Under the pieces are notes generated by a model that saw only the letters and a list, made by a program, of their open reading frames with translations, did no database searches and was not told where the DNA came from. 64,000 nt of DNA. It comes from Roseibium sp. HPY-6. Its GTDB lineage: Bacteria > Pseudomonadota > Alphaproteobacteria > Rhizobiales > Stappiaceae. The position numbers were made by a program, and so were the translations under genes. The stretch covers positions 372,001 to 436,000 of the forward strand of contig NZ_JBEWCD010000003.1 of the NCBI RefSeq assembly GCF_040530035.1. Reading direction: 5' to 3'. Below, piece by piece: positions 24,754-33,960 of this stretch. Position 1 is the first letter of the stretch. Each line of letters starts with the position of its first letter.

Positions 24754-26190
24754 ATGGAATTCGTGCAGTCTTTTTTCGGTTTGATCGAAACTCTGACCTG
24801 GGGATGGGCGCTTATCCCGTTCCTCGTGATTATCGGGGTCTTCTTCACGGTCATGACCGGATTTGTTCAGATCCGGTTTTTCAAACGCATGTTCCGCGTC
24901 TTGTCTTCAAAGAACCAGACCGGTGATCCCAACGCCATTTCGGCGCGCGAAGCGCTGTTACTGTCGGTCGGCGGCCGCGTTGGCGGCGGCAACATAGCGG
25001 GCGTCGCGGTCGCCATTACCCTTGGTGGTCCAGGCGCTGTTTTCTGGATGTGGGCCGTCGCGCTTGTCGGCATGTGCACAAGCCTGATCGAGTGTTCGCT
25101 GGCGCAGCTTTACAAGCGCTCCGAAGGCGACGGCACGTTTCGCGGCGGCCCGGCGCGTACCATCATCCATGGGCTGGGATCGGATTACCGCTGGCTCGCG
25201 GTTCTTTACGCCATCTGCCTGATTGCGTCTTTCGCTTTCGGTTTTAACGCATTCCAGGGCAACACGGTTGCAGGTGCCGCCGAGGAAAGCCTTGGCATCG
25301 GCCGTCTATGGACGGGAATCGGCCTGACCGCCATAACCGGACTGATCGTCTTCGGCGGTATTCACCGGATCGCGAAAGTCGCCGATGTGGTCGTTCCGAT
25401 CATGGCGGTCGGCTATATCGCGATGGCACTGATCGTGATTCTTGTAAACGTCACAGAGGTTCCGGCCGCCATCTACATGATCGTGGCCAACGCATTCGGT
25501 CTGGAAGAAGCCGTCGGCGGCGGTATGGGCGCCGCGCTCGCACAAGGTTTGCGTCGGGGTCTGTTCTCCAACGAAGCCGGGCTCGGCTCAGCGCCAAACG
25601 TCGCAGCAACGGCCGATGTCCGCCACCCGATCAGCCAGGGGATAACCCAGTCCTTCTCCGTCTTCATCGACACGATCATCATCTGCACCTGTACGGCCCT
25701 GATCATTCTGCTGGGCGATGTCTATACGCCGGGCGACGAGGCCGTCGATGGTATCGTTCTAACCCAGCAGTCGCTTGCCTCGCATCTGGGTGGCTGGACG
25801 AGCTATTTCCTGACGCTGGCGATCCTGCTGTTTGCCTTCAGCTCGATCATCTACAACTACTATCTCGGCGAAAATGCGCTGACATCGATGACCGGGAATT
25901 CCGCCGCAATCCAGGTGTTGCGCATTCTGGTCATGGGAGTGGTGTTCCTCGGCGCAACGGCACCCGGAGCAACAGCGGTCTTCTTCTTCTCTGATCCGTT
26001 GATGGGCGTTCTCGCGGTGGTGAACCTTCTTGCCCTGATGATGCTGTTCCCGACTGCAAAGCGGATACTTGACGACTTCAAGGAGCAGGTGAACGCAGGC
26101 ATCGCCCGGCCTGTCTTCAATCCGGACAAGTTCCAGGATCTGGATATCGACCGCACGGCCTGGACCGGGAAAGATCCGGAGTTGGATTGA
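24754..26190 (+). CDS. sodium:alanine (glycine) symporter, AGCS family
   Basis: A 478-residue inner-membrane transporter with about ten hydrophobic segments. The AGCS signature SNEAGLGSAPNVAATA lies near residue 273, with GGRVGGGNIAGVAVAITLGG near residue 72 and the ISQGITQSFSVFIDTIIICT block after it. It should import alanine, glycine or D-alanine with sodium, as expected in a marine organism. The ATG has GGAGGGG upstream. A small protein gene follows after 32 bases, so the two may share a transcript. Confidence 0.92.
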   Translation: MEFVQSFFGLIETLTWGWALIPFLVIIGVFFTVMTGFVQIRFFKRMFRVLSSKNQTGDPNAISAREALLLSVGGRVGGGNIAGVAVAITLGGPGAVFWMWAVALVGMCTSLIECSLAQLYKRSEGDGTFRGGPARTIIHGLGSDYRWLAVLYAICLIASFAFGFNAFQGNTVAGAAEESLGIGRLWTGIGLTAITGLIVFGGIHRIAKVADVVVPIMAVGYIAMALIVILVNVTEVPAAIYMIVANAFGLEEAVGGGMGAALAQGLRRGLFSNEAGLGSAPNVAATADVRHPISQGITQSFSVFIDTIIICTCTALIILLGDVYTPGDEAVDGIVLTQQSLASHLGGWTSYFLTLAILLFAFSSIIYNYYLGENALTSMTGNSAAIQVLRILVMGVVFLGATAPGATAVFFFSDPLMGVLAVVNLLALMMLFPTAKRILDDFKEQVNAGIARPVFNPDKFQDLDIDRTAWTGKDPELD

Positions 26191-26222
26191 TGCAGCCTTC
26201 AAGGATCGGATAGGGTTGGCTG

Positions 26223-26729
26223 ATGTCACCTTATCTGAAAGAGAACCGGCTGCAGGACGTCATTGCCGCCATCCAGGTTATGGGCGCTTATGACGAATAC
26301 AGCAGCCGCAAAGCTGATCTTTGGTCTGCGCAACTCGGCGTGCCCCAGAGCGGAGAAGACTGGTTTGAGGTCTGCCGGGAACATCCGGAATTCTTTCGGA
26401 CCAACACAACGGAAGACGGTGGTGACGATGCAACCTGGGTTGGCATTCGCTGGCGATGGGCCACAGGACGCGTGTATTCTCCGGACGCAGGACGAAATCT
26501 GACACCGGATGAAATCTCGTCTTTGCCCGCTGTCGACAAAAAGAAACTCACGCGCGCACCTCTCACCAGCAGCCAGATCGAGACACTGATCGCTTCGGCC
26601 ATTCAGCTGCATTCCAGGGCGATAGAACACAAGCGCGAGCTGCGCTGGTGGGCCATTCCCGCAATCAGCGCCGCGACCGCATTTGTCGGCGCCGTTCTCG
26701 GCGCATTCGCCCGTTCATACTTCCAATAA
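26223..26729 (+). CDS. conserved hypothetical protein with C-terminal membrane anchor
   Basis: A 168-residue protein that I do not recognise. The N-terminal half begins SPYLKENRLQDVIAAIQVMG and is acidic and Trp-rich. Near the end, after a basic stretch (HKRELRW), one hydrophobic segment (WWAIPAISAATAFVGAVLGA) would anchor it in the inner membrane with the main domain in the cytoplasm. It starts 32 bases after the symporter gene and may be cotranscribed. No function is suggested by the sequence. Confidence 0.7.
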   Translation: MSPYLKENRLQDVIAAIQVMGAYDEYSSRKADLWSAQLGVPQSGEDWFEVCREHPEFFRTNTTEDGGDDATWVGIRWRWATGRVYSPDAGRNLTPDEISSLPAVDKKKLTRAPLTSSQIETLIASAIQLHSRAIEHKRELRWWAIPAISAATAFVGAVLGAFARSYFQ

Positions 26730-26847
26730 TGCAAAAGCCGGCTGTCTATCATCACGCTGGCTCACAAAAACCTGTCCGGTAGCGCACCAATCCGTTAACT
26801 TTTGTGACCTTCATTTGGCCGGATTCCGCGGACAAAAGGTTAACGCC

Positions 26848-26858
26848 TACCTATATTG
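26848..26858 (+). promoter_or_regulatory. promoter-like element TACCTATATTG, copy 1
   Basis: The 11-base word TACCTATATTG contains a -10-like TATATT and lies about 70 bases upstream of the small gene at 26930. The identical word precedes the small gene at 27507 at a similar distance. No common -35 box is clear, so an alternative sigma factor or activator may be involved. Confidence 0.45.
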
Positions 26859-26929
26859 GCATGGTGATTGCGACGTTTCAGGCAAGACGGCACTGAGCGT
26901 GCCATTCTGAAACAACGAGGCGTAGATTT

Positions 26930-27274
26930 GTGCGAGTAAACCCGGTCAGTGCAGCAAGCCGTTCCAATGTGAGGCGCAAGCGTCCCGCAACGGGAGAGGC
27001 ACGGGCCGAAGCTCAGGCGGACTTTGCCGGGTATCTGCCACCACCGCCGTCACCGGAACCGGAACCGGAGCATGGCCGGCGTCAGGACACCCTGTTCAAG
27101 CACTACCACCCGAACTCTGTGTTTCTGGCGCATCTGATTGCGACCCGTGACGGTGAACTTTATCCCCGCCCGCGCAAGAAGACCGTCCCTGAAATCTGTT
27201 CGGACGTCTATAAGGCGACCGCGGCGCTGCCGCGCCAGCGTGTGGCGGGGCACCTGATCAAGACCCACCGCTAG
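26930..27274 (+). CDS. small basic protein with N-terminal V-x-PVSA motif, copy 1
   Basis: A 114-residue protein of unknown function. It begins with the motif RVNPVSAASRSN, then a basic stretch, a proline-rich acidic linker (PPPPSPEPEPEH) and a C-terminal part NSVFLAHLIATRDGE with conserved-looking RPRKKTVPEICSDVYK. The start is a GTG at 26930 with CGAGG upstream. It is followed by its own terminator. The next gene shares its N-terminal motif and its promoter word. No transmembrane segment or signal peptide is seen. Confidence 0.65.
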   Translation: MRVNPVSAASRSNVRRKRPATGEARAEAQADFAGYLPPPPSPEPEPEHGRRQDTLFKHYHPNSVFLAHLIATRDGELYPRPRKKTVPEICSDVYKATAALPRQRVAGHLIKTHR

Positions 27275-27324
27275 CAGCGGTGCTTTCAAGTTATTGGGTT
27301 TCCAGATGTACCACTGGAGTTCCT

Positions 27325-27358
27325 GACCCGGAGCAGCTTTGCTCCGGGTCTTTTTTTT
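27325..27358 (+). terminator. rho-independent terminator
   Basis: A perfect 11-bp stem GACCCGGAGCA / TGCTCCGGGTC with a four-base loop GCTT is followed by eight T. It lies 51 bases after the gene at 26930-27274 and isolates it from the next small gene. Confidence 0.93.
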
Positions 27359-27427
27359 CACGCCGCCAGCACACTCGCGTGAACCAGCTTCAAATGTGAT
27401 GCACGGCACAGTTTTCCGCTGCACGCG

Positions 27428-27438
27428 TACCTATATTG
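27428..27438 (+). promoter_or_regulatory. promoter-like element TACCTATATTG, copy 2
   Basis: An exact copy of the 11-base word at 26848-26858, placed about 70 bases upstream of the small gene at 27507. The shared word and spacing suggest that the two small genes respond to the same factor. Confidence 0.45.
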
Positions 27439-27506
27439 AATGAAGTTCCGGAAAACCCCGGACCTCCGACTCGATTGGCCACGGACTGGCCCGCCACGGA
27501 GACTAA

Positions 27507-27830
27507 ATGATGCAAGTAACACCCGTATCTGCCATTCACGAACTGCGTATCCGTCAAAAACCGCAGGAAACGCATTCAATCGAAACTGAGCCAGCATCGA
27601 CAAACAGCGGACGGTTTGCCGATATGGCGATGGCACCGCTTCTTGTCGCATCGGCTGCAATGCGCGAGACTTACCATGGTGCGCATGCTGAATACGCGGC
27701 CCAGTTGCTGGCAAATGATGTATCGCATGCTGAAACATCCCTGGAACGCCAGAGTCAGCTGCAGCACTACAGTGCTTTAACGGCGTATGAAGACGACGAG
27801 CGGAGCCACACGATCTCCCTGTCTGCCTGA
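27507..27830 (+). CDS. small protein with N-terminal V-x-PVSA motif, copy 2
   Basis: A 107-residue protein (or 106 if the second ATG is used; GGAG lies 5 or 8 bases upstream). Its start MQVTPVSAIHELRIRQKP resembles the start of the preceding small protein, RVNPVSAASRSN, while the remainder differs: a short helical patch MAPLLVASAAMRETYHGAHA and an acidic tail. It is not a recognised family. The shared head could be a targeting or interaction motif. It is convergent with the multicopper oxidase gene. Confidence 0.62.
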   Translation: MMQVTPVSAIHELRIRQKPQETHSIETEPASTNSGRFADMAMAPLLVASAAMRETYHGAHAEYAAQLLANDVSHAETSLERQSQLQHYSALTAYEDDERSHTISLSA

Positions 27831-27844
27831 CACACGTTCTGTCG

Positions 27845-29230
27845 TCAGTCTTCTATCCTGAGAAAACCGGCAAGGCCGGTTTTCTGGTGTTCGATAACGT
27901 GGCAATGAAACGCCCAGTCTCCCGGATTGTCCGCGACCAGAGCCACATCCATTGTTTCCTGGGAAAGCAGCAGCGCCGTATCGGTTACGAGCGGTGCCAG
28001 TTTGCGTTTGTTCGAGCGCAGCAGCACGAACGAAACACCATGAAGATGGATGGGGTGAGCGTTAGGCGTTTCATTGCGAAGCCTTAGAACATAGGATTTT
28101 CCAAGCTTGAGCGTCGCCAGCGGATCGAGCGGGCCGGGAACATCGCCCGGCCAGGCTGTGCGATTGATCGACCAGAAGGTATAACCGAGCGTTCCGCAGA
28201 TGCTGGCTTGAGGCGCATCGCCTTCCGGTGACCAGCCGAAGACGAACTCAATCACTTCGGCGTTGTTGAGATCTGGTTGCGGAACAGGGTTCGGAGGCAA
28301 CGGTTTCAACTCGCGCAGGTCCCGCTTTGAGCTGGTGCCTTTGGCAACAAAGCGTGCCAGAATCTTCTGGTCGAATTTCTTTTTCAGGACCAGCTTGACG
28401 GCCGTGCCTTCCTCGTCCGGCACCTTCAGTGCAATATCCGCGCGCTGTCCCGGCGACAGCTCAATATCCCGGGCAGGCAGAGGGGATGGCAGCGGATTTG
28501 AATCGATGGCAATCACTTCCGCCGCCGCGCCTTCGATCTCATATTTGCCAACGCGCGTGACATCTGTAACGGCAAGCCGCAGCCGCACAAGGCTCCCCGC
28601 CTTCAGCTCATAAACAGGGTCCACCTGCCAATTGACCGTCGACACCGTCCCGAGCGTACCACCCCTTGCGGCGCTTCGTGCCTTGAACAGGGAAATGAAC
28701 TGTCCGTCACCGCCAAGCCTGAAATCGCGAATGTTAAGCGGAAGATCCCGATCAAACCCGGGGTCTTCCGGCTCTTCGACCACCATCACACCGGTCATGC
28801 CGCGCGCCATCTGCTCCAGCGTGTTGCAATGCGGGTGATACCAGAAGGTGCCAGCGTCCGGTGGCGCAAATTCGTATCGAAACGTTTGCCCGGGTTCGAT
28901 CGGATACTGGGTCAGGTAAGGCACGCCATCCATCGCATTTGCGATCCTGAAGCCGTGCCAATGCACGACGGATGCCTCGTCAAGGGTGTTTGTAACCGAA
29001 ATGGTTGCCACTTCGCCCTGCTTGAAGCGGAGCACCGGTGGGGGACCGTCCGGTGAAAAGCTCATCATGTCTTTCGTTATCGTCCCAGGCAGAATACCGT
29101 GGTCGATACGGGACATCATCAGGGTGTGGCTGGCTGCATGTGCCTGATGCGCCACCAAGCCGCCGGCAGAAAACGTCGCCAGCATGCCTGCACCACCGGC
29201 CAGCAGCTCCCGGCGCGATATACGTGACAT
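27845..29230 (-). CDS. multicopper oxidase with Tat signal
   Basis: A 461-residue periplasmic multicopper oxidase. The N-terminus SRISRRELLAGGAGML is a twin-arginine signal. All four copper-binding segments are visible: HWHGFRI (His90, His92), FWYHPHCN (His132, His134), HPIHLHGVSF and HCHVIEHQKTGL, the last with the Cys-His pair of the type-1 site. Oxygen is reduced to water while a metal ion or phenol is oxidised; the natural substrate cannot be read from sequence. No copper chaperone gene is adjacent. Confidence 0.92.
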   Translation of the reverse strand: MSRISRRELLAGGAGMLATFSAGGLVAHQAHAASHTLMMSRIDHGILPGTITKDMMSFSPDGPPPVLRFKQGEVATISVTNTLDEASVVHWHGFRIANAMDGVPYLTQYPIEPGQTFRYEFAPPDAGTFWYHPHCNTLEQMARGMTGVMVVEEPEDPGFDRDLPLNIRDFRLGGDGQFISLFKARSAARGGTLGTVSTVNWQVDPVYELKAGSLVRLRLAVTDVTRVGKYEIEGAAAEVIAIDSNPLPSPLPARDIELSPGQRADIALKVPDEEGTAVKLVLKKKFDQKILARFVAKGTSSKRDLRELKPLPPNPVPQPDLNNAEVIEFVFGWSPEGDAPQASICGTLGYTFWSINRTAWPGDVPGPLDPLATLKLGKSYVLRLRNETPNAHPIHLHGVSFVLLRSNKRKLAPLVTDTALLLSQETMDVALVADNPGDWAFHCHVIEHQKTGLAGFLRIED

Positions 29231-29311
29231 GGTTTACCTCATGAGTTCAGGCGCGTCCGGGCGCACTGAACACCTGATTGATGGCTTGGGCAAGATCCGC
29301 GATGACGCAGG

Positions 29312-30907
29312 TCAATATCCGGCCGCGTGCCCGTCCTTGCGCGGATCGGACCCTGCCGTCAGGAGATGACGGGCCTTGTCGATCATGATTGCCTGACTTC
29401 CGCCGATCGGGCCCGGTGCTGGACGAACCTTGTGTCCAAGCGCCCTCAAACCGTCGATTGTCGAGGCCGGGATCAGTCTTTCTGCCTCAAGGTCATGAGT
29501 GTTCAGGTCGAAGAACATACGCGGGAAATCGATCGCCGCCTGCACATCCATGCCGTAGTCGATGATGTTCGTCAGAAGATGGGCGTGTCCGCAGGCCTGG
29601 TACTGGCCGCCCATCACCCCGAATGACAGGAAGGGAGCGCCATCCTTCAGCACCATGGCCGGAATGATTGTATGGAGAGGCCGTTTGCCGCCATCGATCG
29701 AATTCGCATATCCGGGCGCGGCCTTGAATGACCTGCCTCGGCTATGGAGCAGCACACCGCTTGCCGGTGCGACGATTCCGGACCCGAAATCGCTGAAAAG
29801 CGAATTGATGAAGGAAACCGAAAGACCGTCCTTGTCGACAACGCTCAGATAGACGGTGTCCGTCTGCGGCGAAAGGGACGCCTCGGGAAGTGCGGAAACG
29901 CGGGTTTCGCGTGACACCAGCCCCGCGAGCTGGTCGATATAGTCCGACCCGATCAGCCGTGTGTGGCACACATCCATGTAATTCGGGTCCGTGACGAACT
30001 TGTCCCGAACCGCGTAAGCGATGCGGGAAGCCTCCATCTCCAGATGGAAACGCTCCGGCCCAAGCGGGTCCAGATTTTCCAGATCGAACTTTTCTAGGAT
30101 TCCAAGGATCACAAGCGCGATGACACCCTGCCCGTTGGGGGGCAGTTCGGCGACGGAGAAGCCCTTGTAGTCGCGCATGACGGGAGCAACGGCGGTGGTG
30201 TGGCACGCAGCAAGATCATCTTCGGTCATGAGGCCACCCTTGGCCTGAAGCGCCGACACGATGTCACGGGCGATGTCGCCGGTGTAGAACGCATCCGCCC
30301 CGCCTTCGGCGATTTGCTCGAGCGTATCGGCAAGATGGGGGTACTTCAAAATAGTACCGGCTTCTGGCGCCTGTCCGTTGATCAGGTAGCGCGCCGCCGA
30401 GATCTCATCCCCTGAGAGTTTCGTAACATTTTGCGCCCAGTCCCGCGCAACTCTCGGCGCAACGGGGAACCCTTCGCGGGCATATTCAATGGCTCTCTTG
30501 AAAAGTTCTCTGAAGGATCGCGTGCCGTGGGCCGACAGCAGTGTTTCCCAGGCCCTCACGGCTCCGGGTACGGTGACGGCGTGGGCGGACGTGTCCGCTA
30601 TCTCTTCGACACCCAGTTCCGCAAGACGCTGGGGCGACGCGGCCTTGGGCGCTGCACCCGATCCGTTGAAACCGGTCAGACGGCCATCGGGCTCCGTAAC
30701 GATCGCAAAGCAGTCGCCACCAATGCCGGTCATGTGCGTTTCGACGACACATTGCACGGCCACACCTGCGATCGCGGCATCAACCGCGTTGCCGCCAGTT
30801 TGCAAAACTTCCAGAACCGCGCTGGTCGCAAGCGGGTGAGAGGTTGCGGCGGCCGCGTTGCGCGCAAAAACCGGCGAGCGCCCCGGAGCCTGAAAATCAC
30901 GCTTCAC
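29312..30907 (-). CDS. gamma-glutamyltransferase family protein
   Basis: A 531-residue Ntn-type hydrolase related to gamma-glutamyltranspeptidase and cephalosporin acylase. The probable autoprocessing nucleophile is the threonine in DTVYLSVVDKDG (near residue 350), which matches the T-x-[HY]-x-SVVD pattern of the family. GGNAVDAAIAG near the start and LFSDFGSGI plus GGKRPLHTI later are further family blocks. No signal peptide is obvious, unlike the periplasmic enterobacterial enzyme, so it is probably cytoplasmic. The start is GTG at 30907 with GGAGG seven bases upstream. Glutathione conjugates or other gamma-glutamyl compounds are likely substrates. Confidence 0.87.
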   Translation of the reverse strand: MKRDFQAPGRSPVFARNAAAATSHPLATSAVLEVLQTGGNAVDAAIAGVAVQCVVETHMTGIGGDCFAIVTEPDGRLTGFNGSGAAPKAASPQRLAELGVEEIADTSAHAVTVPGAVRAWETLLSAHGTRSFRELFKRAIEYAREGFPVAPRVARDWAQNVTKLSGDEISAARYLINGQAPEAGTILKYPHLADTLEQIAEGGADAFYTGDIARDIVSALQAKGGLMTEDDLAACHTTAVAPVMRDYKGFSVAELPPNGQGVIALVILGILEKFDLENLDPLGPERFHLEMEASRIAYAVRDKFVTDPNYMDVCHTRLIGSDYIDQLAGLVSRETRVSALPEASLSPQTDTVYLSVVDKDGLSVSFINSLFSDFGSGIVAPASGVLLHSRGRSFKAAPGYANSIDGGKRPLHTIIPAMVLKDGAPFLSFGVMGGQYQACGHAHLLTNIIDYGMDVQAAIDFPRMFFDLNTHDLEAERLIPASTIDGLRALGHKVRPAPGPIGGSQAIMIDKARHLLTAGSDPRKDGHAAGY

Positions 30908-31160
30908 TGAATTCCTCCAACCCGAATTTCACATCACTTGTTCCGTTTCGCCGTAGAAGTTTCTCGGCAAAGCTACCTATTCGCCTGCGTTCTTGTCTGC
31001 TAGCAAGCCCTGAGTGAGGGCAGCACCTTAAGGATTGGCTGGCAAATGCGCAAACACACAATTCCGGCGCAAACAGCCATCTATGGCTTACGCCGAATGA
31101 CGCATATTGCAAGATCTGTTTGCCCCGCCCCGTTATGAACCGTCAAAAGGATGACATTCA

Positions 31161-31595
31161 ATGGCAAATGGCATTTCACTTTCAACGGCAGAGACCATCA
31201 CTTCTGCCGCATTTGCAAAAGCAGCCGAACTGGGATTGAAGCCGCTGACGGTTGTGGTCCTTGATGCGGGCGGACACACGATCATTTTGAAACGTCAGGA
31301 CGGATCTTCGAACCTGCGTCCGGAGATCGCCACCGGTAAGGCGAACGGTGCCCTGGCGGTTGGAACCGGTACAAGATGGCTGAATGCCAACGCGGAAACA
31401 CGCCCACATTTTGTCAACGCTCTGAACGGTGTCGCAGGAGGTAATATCGTCCCGGTCCCAGGTGGCGTTCTTGTCAGAAACGAAGCAGGTGAAACAGTCG
31501 GCGCGGTCGGCATCACGGGCGACACGTCGGAAAATGACGAGGCCTGCGCCGTGGCCGGTATCGAGACAGTCGGACTGGTTCCTGATTGCGGATAA
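31161..31595 (+). CDS. HbpS/GlcG-like haem-binding protein
   Basis: A 144-residue protein of the GlcG/HbpS (DUF336) family: ISLSTAETITSAAFAKAAEL, LTVVVLDAGGHTIILKRQDG, PGGVLVRNEAGETVGAVG and an ending of the DEACAVAGIE type. Members bind haem or cobalamin-type cofactors, or occur beside glycolate and aromatic catabolic genes; the actual role is uncertain. No signal peptide is present. It stands alone, divergent from the gamma-glutamyltransferase gene with 253 bases between. Confidence 0.82.
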   Translation: MANGISLSTAETITSAAFAKAAELGLKPLTVVVLDAGGHTIILKRQDGSSNLRPEIATGKANGALAVGTGTRWLNANAETRPHFVNALNGVAGGNIVPVPGGVLVRNEAGETVGAVGITGDTSENDEACAVAGIETVGLVPDCG

Positions 31596-31749
31596 TCCGG
31601 GGGTTCGTCAACGCGCCCTGACCCCGGCCAGATTGAGCCTGGCGGAGGGCCGGAGCGAAGCGACACATCGGATCCGGATCGTGCCGGGTTGAGGCTTCAA
31701 CGGTGGCGTGCATGCGCAGTGAAGCCGTCCGGCGCAGTCTTTGTCAGGC

Positions 31750-32343
31750 CTAGCTTTTGTCGGACAGCTGGTTGATCTTCTTCTGCATCTCTTCCAGCTG
31801 ACGCTTCATGTCGTCCAGATCCCCCGATTCGGTCTGGCCTTTCTTGGCAGCGCCTGCCTCCGACCCGGAATTTGTGGCGCCACCGGATTCGCCTGTCGGA
31901 AACGGCATGAACATTTTCATGGCCCGTTCGAACATTTCCGTGTTGCGCTTGACCTGATCCTCGATCGCCTCGAACGCGGTCGCGCCGAACGCCTCGCTCA
32001 TTTGCGAGCGAAGCTTTTCCTGCTCTTTGGTAAGCGAGGTCATGGAGTATTCGAGAAAGCTCGGAACGAGCCCCTGCATACTGTCGCCATAAAACCGGAT
32101 CAGCTGGCGCAGAAAGGTGACAGGCAGCAGGTTCTGCCCCTTGCCTTCCTGTTCGAAAATGATCTGGGTCAGCACAGAGCGGGTGATGTCTTCTCCCGTC
32201 TTGGCGTCATAGACCACAAAATCCTCTTCTCCCTTCACCATCACCGCCAGATCCTCGAGCGTGACATAGGTGCTGGTGCCCGTATTGTAGAGCCGCCGGT
32301 TGGCGTATTTCTTGATGATTGTCGGCTCGCTTGTCTTAGCCAT
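31750..32343 (-). CDS. phaR: polyhydroxyalkanoate synthesis repressor
   Basis: A 197-residue regulator. The DNA-binding domain [20 protein letters not shown] is the PHB/PHA accumulation regulator signature, followed by two PHB-binding repeats ([20 protein letters not shown]) and a charged coiled-coil tail. PhaR senses PHB granules and represses phasin and related genes. Start: ATG at 32343; the frame is open further upstream but lacks family similarity. It diverges from phaA-phaB, with 298 bases between, the normal alphaproteobacterial layout. Confidence 0.95.
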   Translation of the reverse strand: MAKTSEPTIIKKYANRRLYNTGTSTYVTLEDLAVMVKGEEDFVVYDAKTGEDITRSVLTQIIFEQEGKGQNLLPVTFLRQLIRFYGDSMQGLVPSFLEYSMTSLTKEQEKLRSQMSEAFGATAFEAIEDQVKRNTEMFERAMKMFMPFPTGESGGATNSGSEAGAAKKGQTESGDLDDMKRQLEEMQKKINQLSDKS

Positions 32344-32531
32344 GCGTCGTTTCCGCCTGTCAGCCTTGCGGCTAGTTTTTCCATGTGACGACAAGACTTT
32401 CGCAGGCCTGTCATCTCCTCCGCCTAAGAGACTAAGCCAATCGTATCGGATCTTGCCACTCTTTTTATGTGCGCCGACGAAAGGATTATGCCGCAAATGC
32501 GAAAACACCGCTCACATAAGGAGTGATACGG

Positions 32532-32560
32532 TTGACACGATACGACGGTCAGTTTCTAGT
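32532..32560 (+). promoter_or_regulatory. possible sigma70 promoter for phaA-phaB
   Basis: TTGACA is followed after 17 bases by TCTAGT, a weak -10. It lies about 80 bases upstream of phaA. The -35 is perfect, the -10 poor, so this is a suggestion only. Confidence 0.4.
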
Positions 32561-32641
32561 CCTTCCATAGTTAAGGACCGCAAGGTGCCTTCGCAGTACC
32601 AACCATTTACGGCCGTTCGGCCTAAAGTCCTGGAGAGTAGT

Positions 32642-33823
32642 ATGAGCGCTTCCACCGATATCGTTATTGTCAGCGCGACCCGCACACCTGTCGGATCCTT
32701 CAACGGTTCATTCGCCAATGTACCGGCGCATGATTTGGGCGCTATTGTCATGAAAGCGGCCATGGAACAGGCCGGCGTTGAAGGTGGTGACATCGACGAG
32801 GTCGTCTTCGGTCAGGTTCTGACCGCGGCACAGGGTCAGAACCCGGCGCGCCAGGCTGCGATCAACGCAGGTATTCCGGACGGATCGACGGCCTGGACTC
32901 TCAACCAGGTTTGCGGTTCCGGCTTGCGCACCGTTGCCATTGCAGCGCAGCAGATCCAGACCGGTGACGCGACGATCATGATGGCAGGCGGACAGGAAAA
33001 CATGTCGCTTTCGCCGCACGCAGCCCATATGCGCAACGGCTACAAAATGGGCGACTACAAAATGATCGACACCATGATCAAGGACGGCCTCTGGGACGCT
33101 TTCAACGGCTATCACATGGGCCAGACTGCTGAGAACGTTGCCGAAAAGTGGCAGATCAGCCGCGACCAGCAGGACGAGTTCGCGGTGGCGTCCCAAAACA
33201 AGGCTGAAGCAGCCCAGAAAGCCGGCAAGTTCAAGGACGAAATCACGCCGGTGACCGTCAAGGAGCGCCGGGCCGAGAAAGTGGTCGAAGACGACGAATA
33301 CATTCGCCACGGCGCGACGCTTGAAAGCGTTGCCAAGCTGCGTCCGGCCTTTACCAAGGAAGGCTCGGTCACCGCGGCCAACGCCTCCGGCATCAATGAT
33401 GGCGCCGCGGCGCTGGTGGTCATGAGCGCTGCGGAAGCCGAAAAACGCGGCCTGACCCCGCTGGCGCGCATTGCGTCCTGGGCAACGGCTGGCGTCGACC
33501 CGGCAATCATGGGCTCTGGTCCGATCCCGGCATCGCGCAAGGCACTTGAAAAGGCAGGTTGGGCGGCAGCCGATCTTGACCTGGTCGAAGCCAACGAGGC
33601 TTTCGCCGCACAGGCCTGCGCGGTCAACAAGGACATGGGCTGGAACCCTGATATCGTCAACGTCAATGGCGGAGCCATCGCTATCGGACATCCGATCGGT
33701 GCATCGGGTGCCCGTGTTCTGACGACGCTCCTCCATGAGATGAGCCGCCGCGATGCCAAAAAAGGCCTCGCGACACTCTGCATCGGTGGCGGAATGGGCG
33801 TTGCCATGTGCCTGGAGCGCTGA
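32642..33823 (+). CDS. phaA: acetyl-CoA acetyltransferase (beta-ketothiolase)
   Basis: Condenses two acetyl-CoA to acetoacetyl-CoA, first step of PHB synthesis. The 393-residue thiolase has the acylated cysteine in [12 protein letters not shown] (near residue 89), the catalytic His in [15 protein letters not shown] and the second Cys in [15 protein letters not shown]. Start: ATG at 32642 with GGAGAG close upstream; the longer upstream frame is not conserved. phaB follows in the same direction after 137 bases. No PHA synthase gene is in the window. Confidence 0.97.
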   Translation: MSASTDIVIVSATRTPVGSFNGSFANVPAHDLGAIVMKAAMEQAGVEGGDIDEVVFGQVLTAAQGQNPARQAAINAGIPDGSTAWTLNQVCGSGLRTVAIAAQQIQTGDATIMMAGGQENMSLSPHAAHMRNGYKMGDYKMIDTMIKDGLWDAFNGYHMGQTAENVAEKWQISRDQQDEFAVASQNKAEAAQKAGKFKDEITPVTVKERRAEKVVEDDEYIRHGATLESVAKLRPAFTKEGSVTAANASGINDGAAALVVMSAAEAEKRGLTPLARIASWATAGVDPAIMGSGPIPASRKALEKAGWAAADLDLVEANEAFAAQACAVNKDMGWNPDIVNVNGGAIAIGHPIGASGARVLTTLLHEMSRRDAKKGLATLCIGGGMGVAMCLER

Positions 33824-33960
33824 TCGCGCGGATTTGACAAGGATCATGGCCGGAACCAACCGGCCGTGGTCCAAGCACTGAAGTTTTAATAGAAAACACT
33901 CTGTTGAAGAGCCGGGAGCAGGAGCTCCAAAGGGCCAACTGGAAGTCAGGAGGAAGGGGA

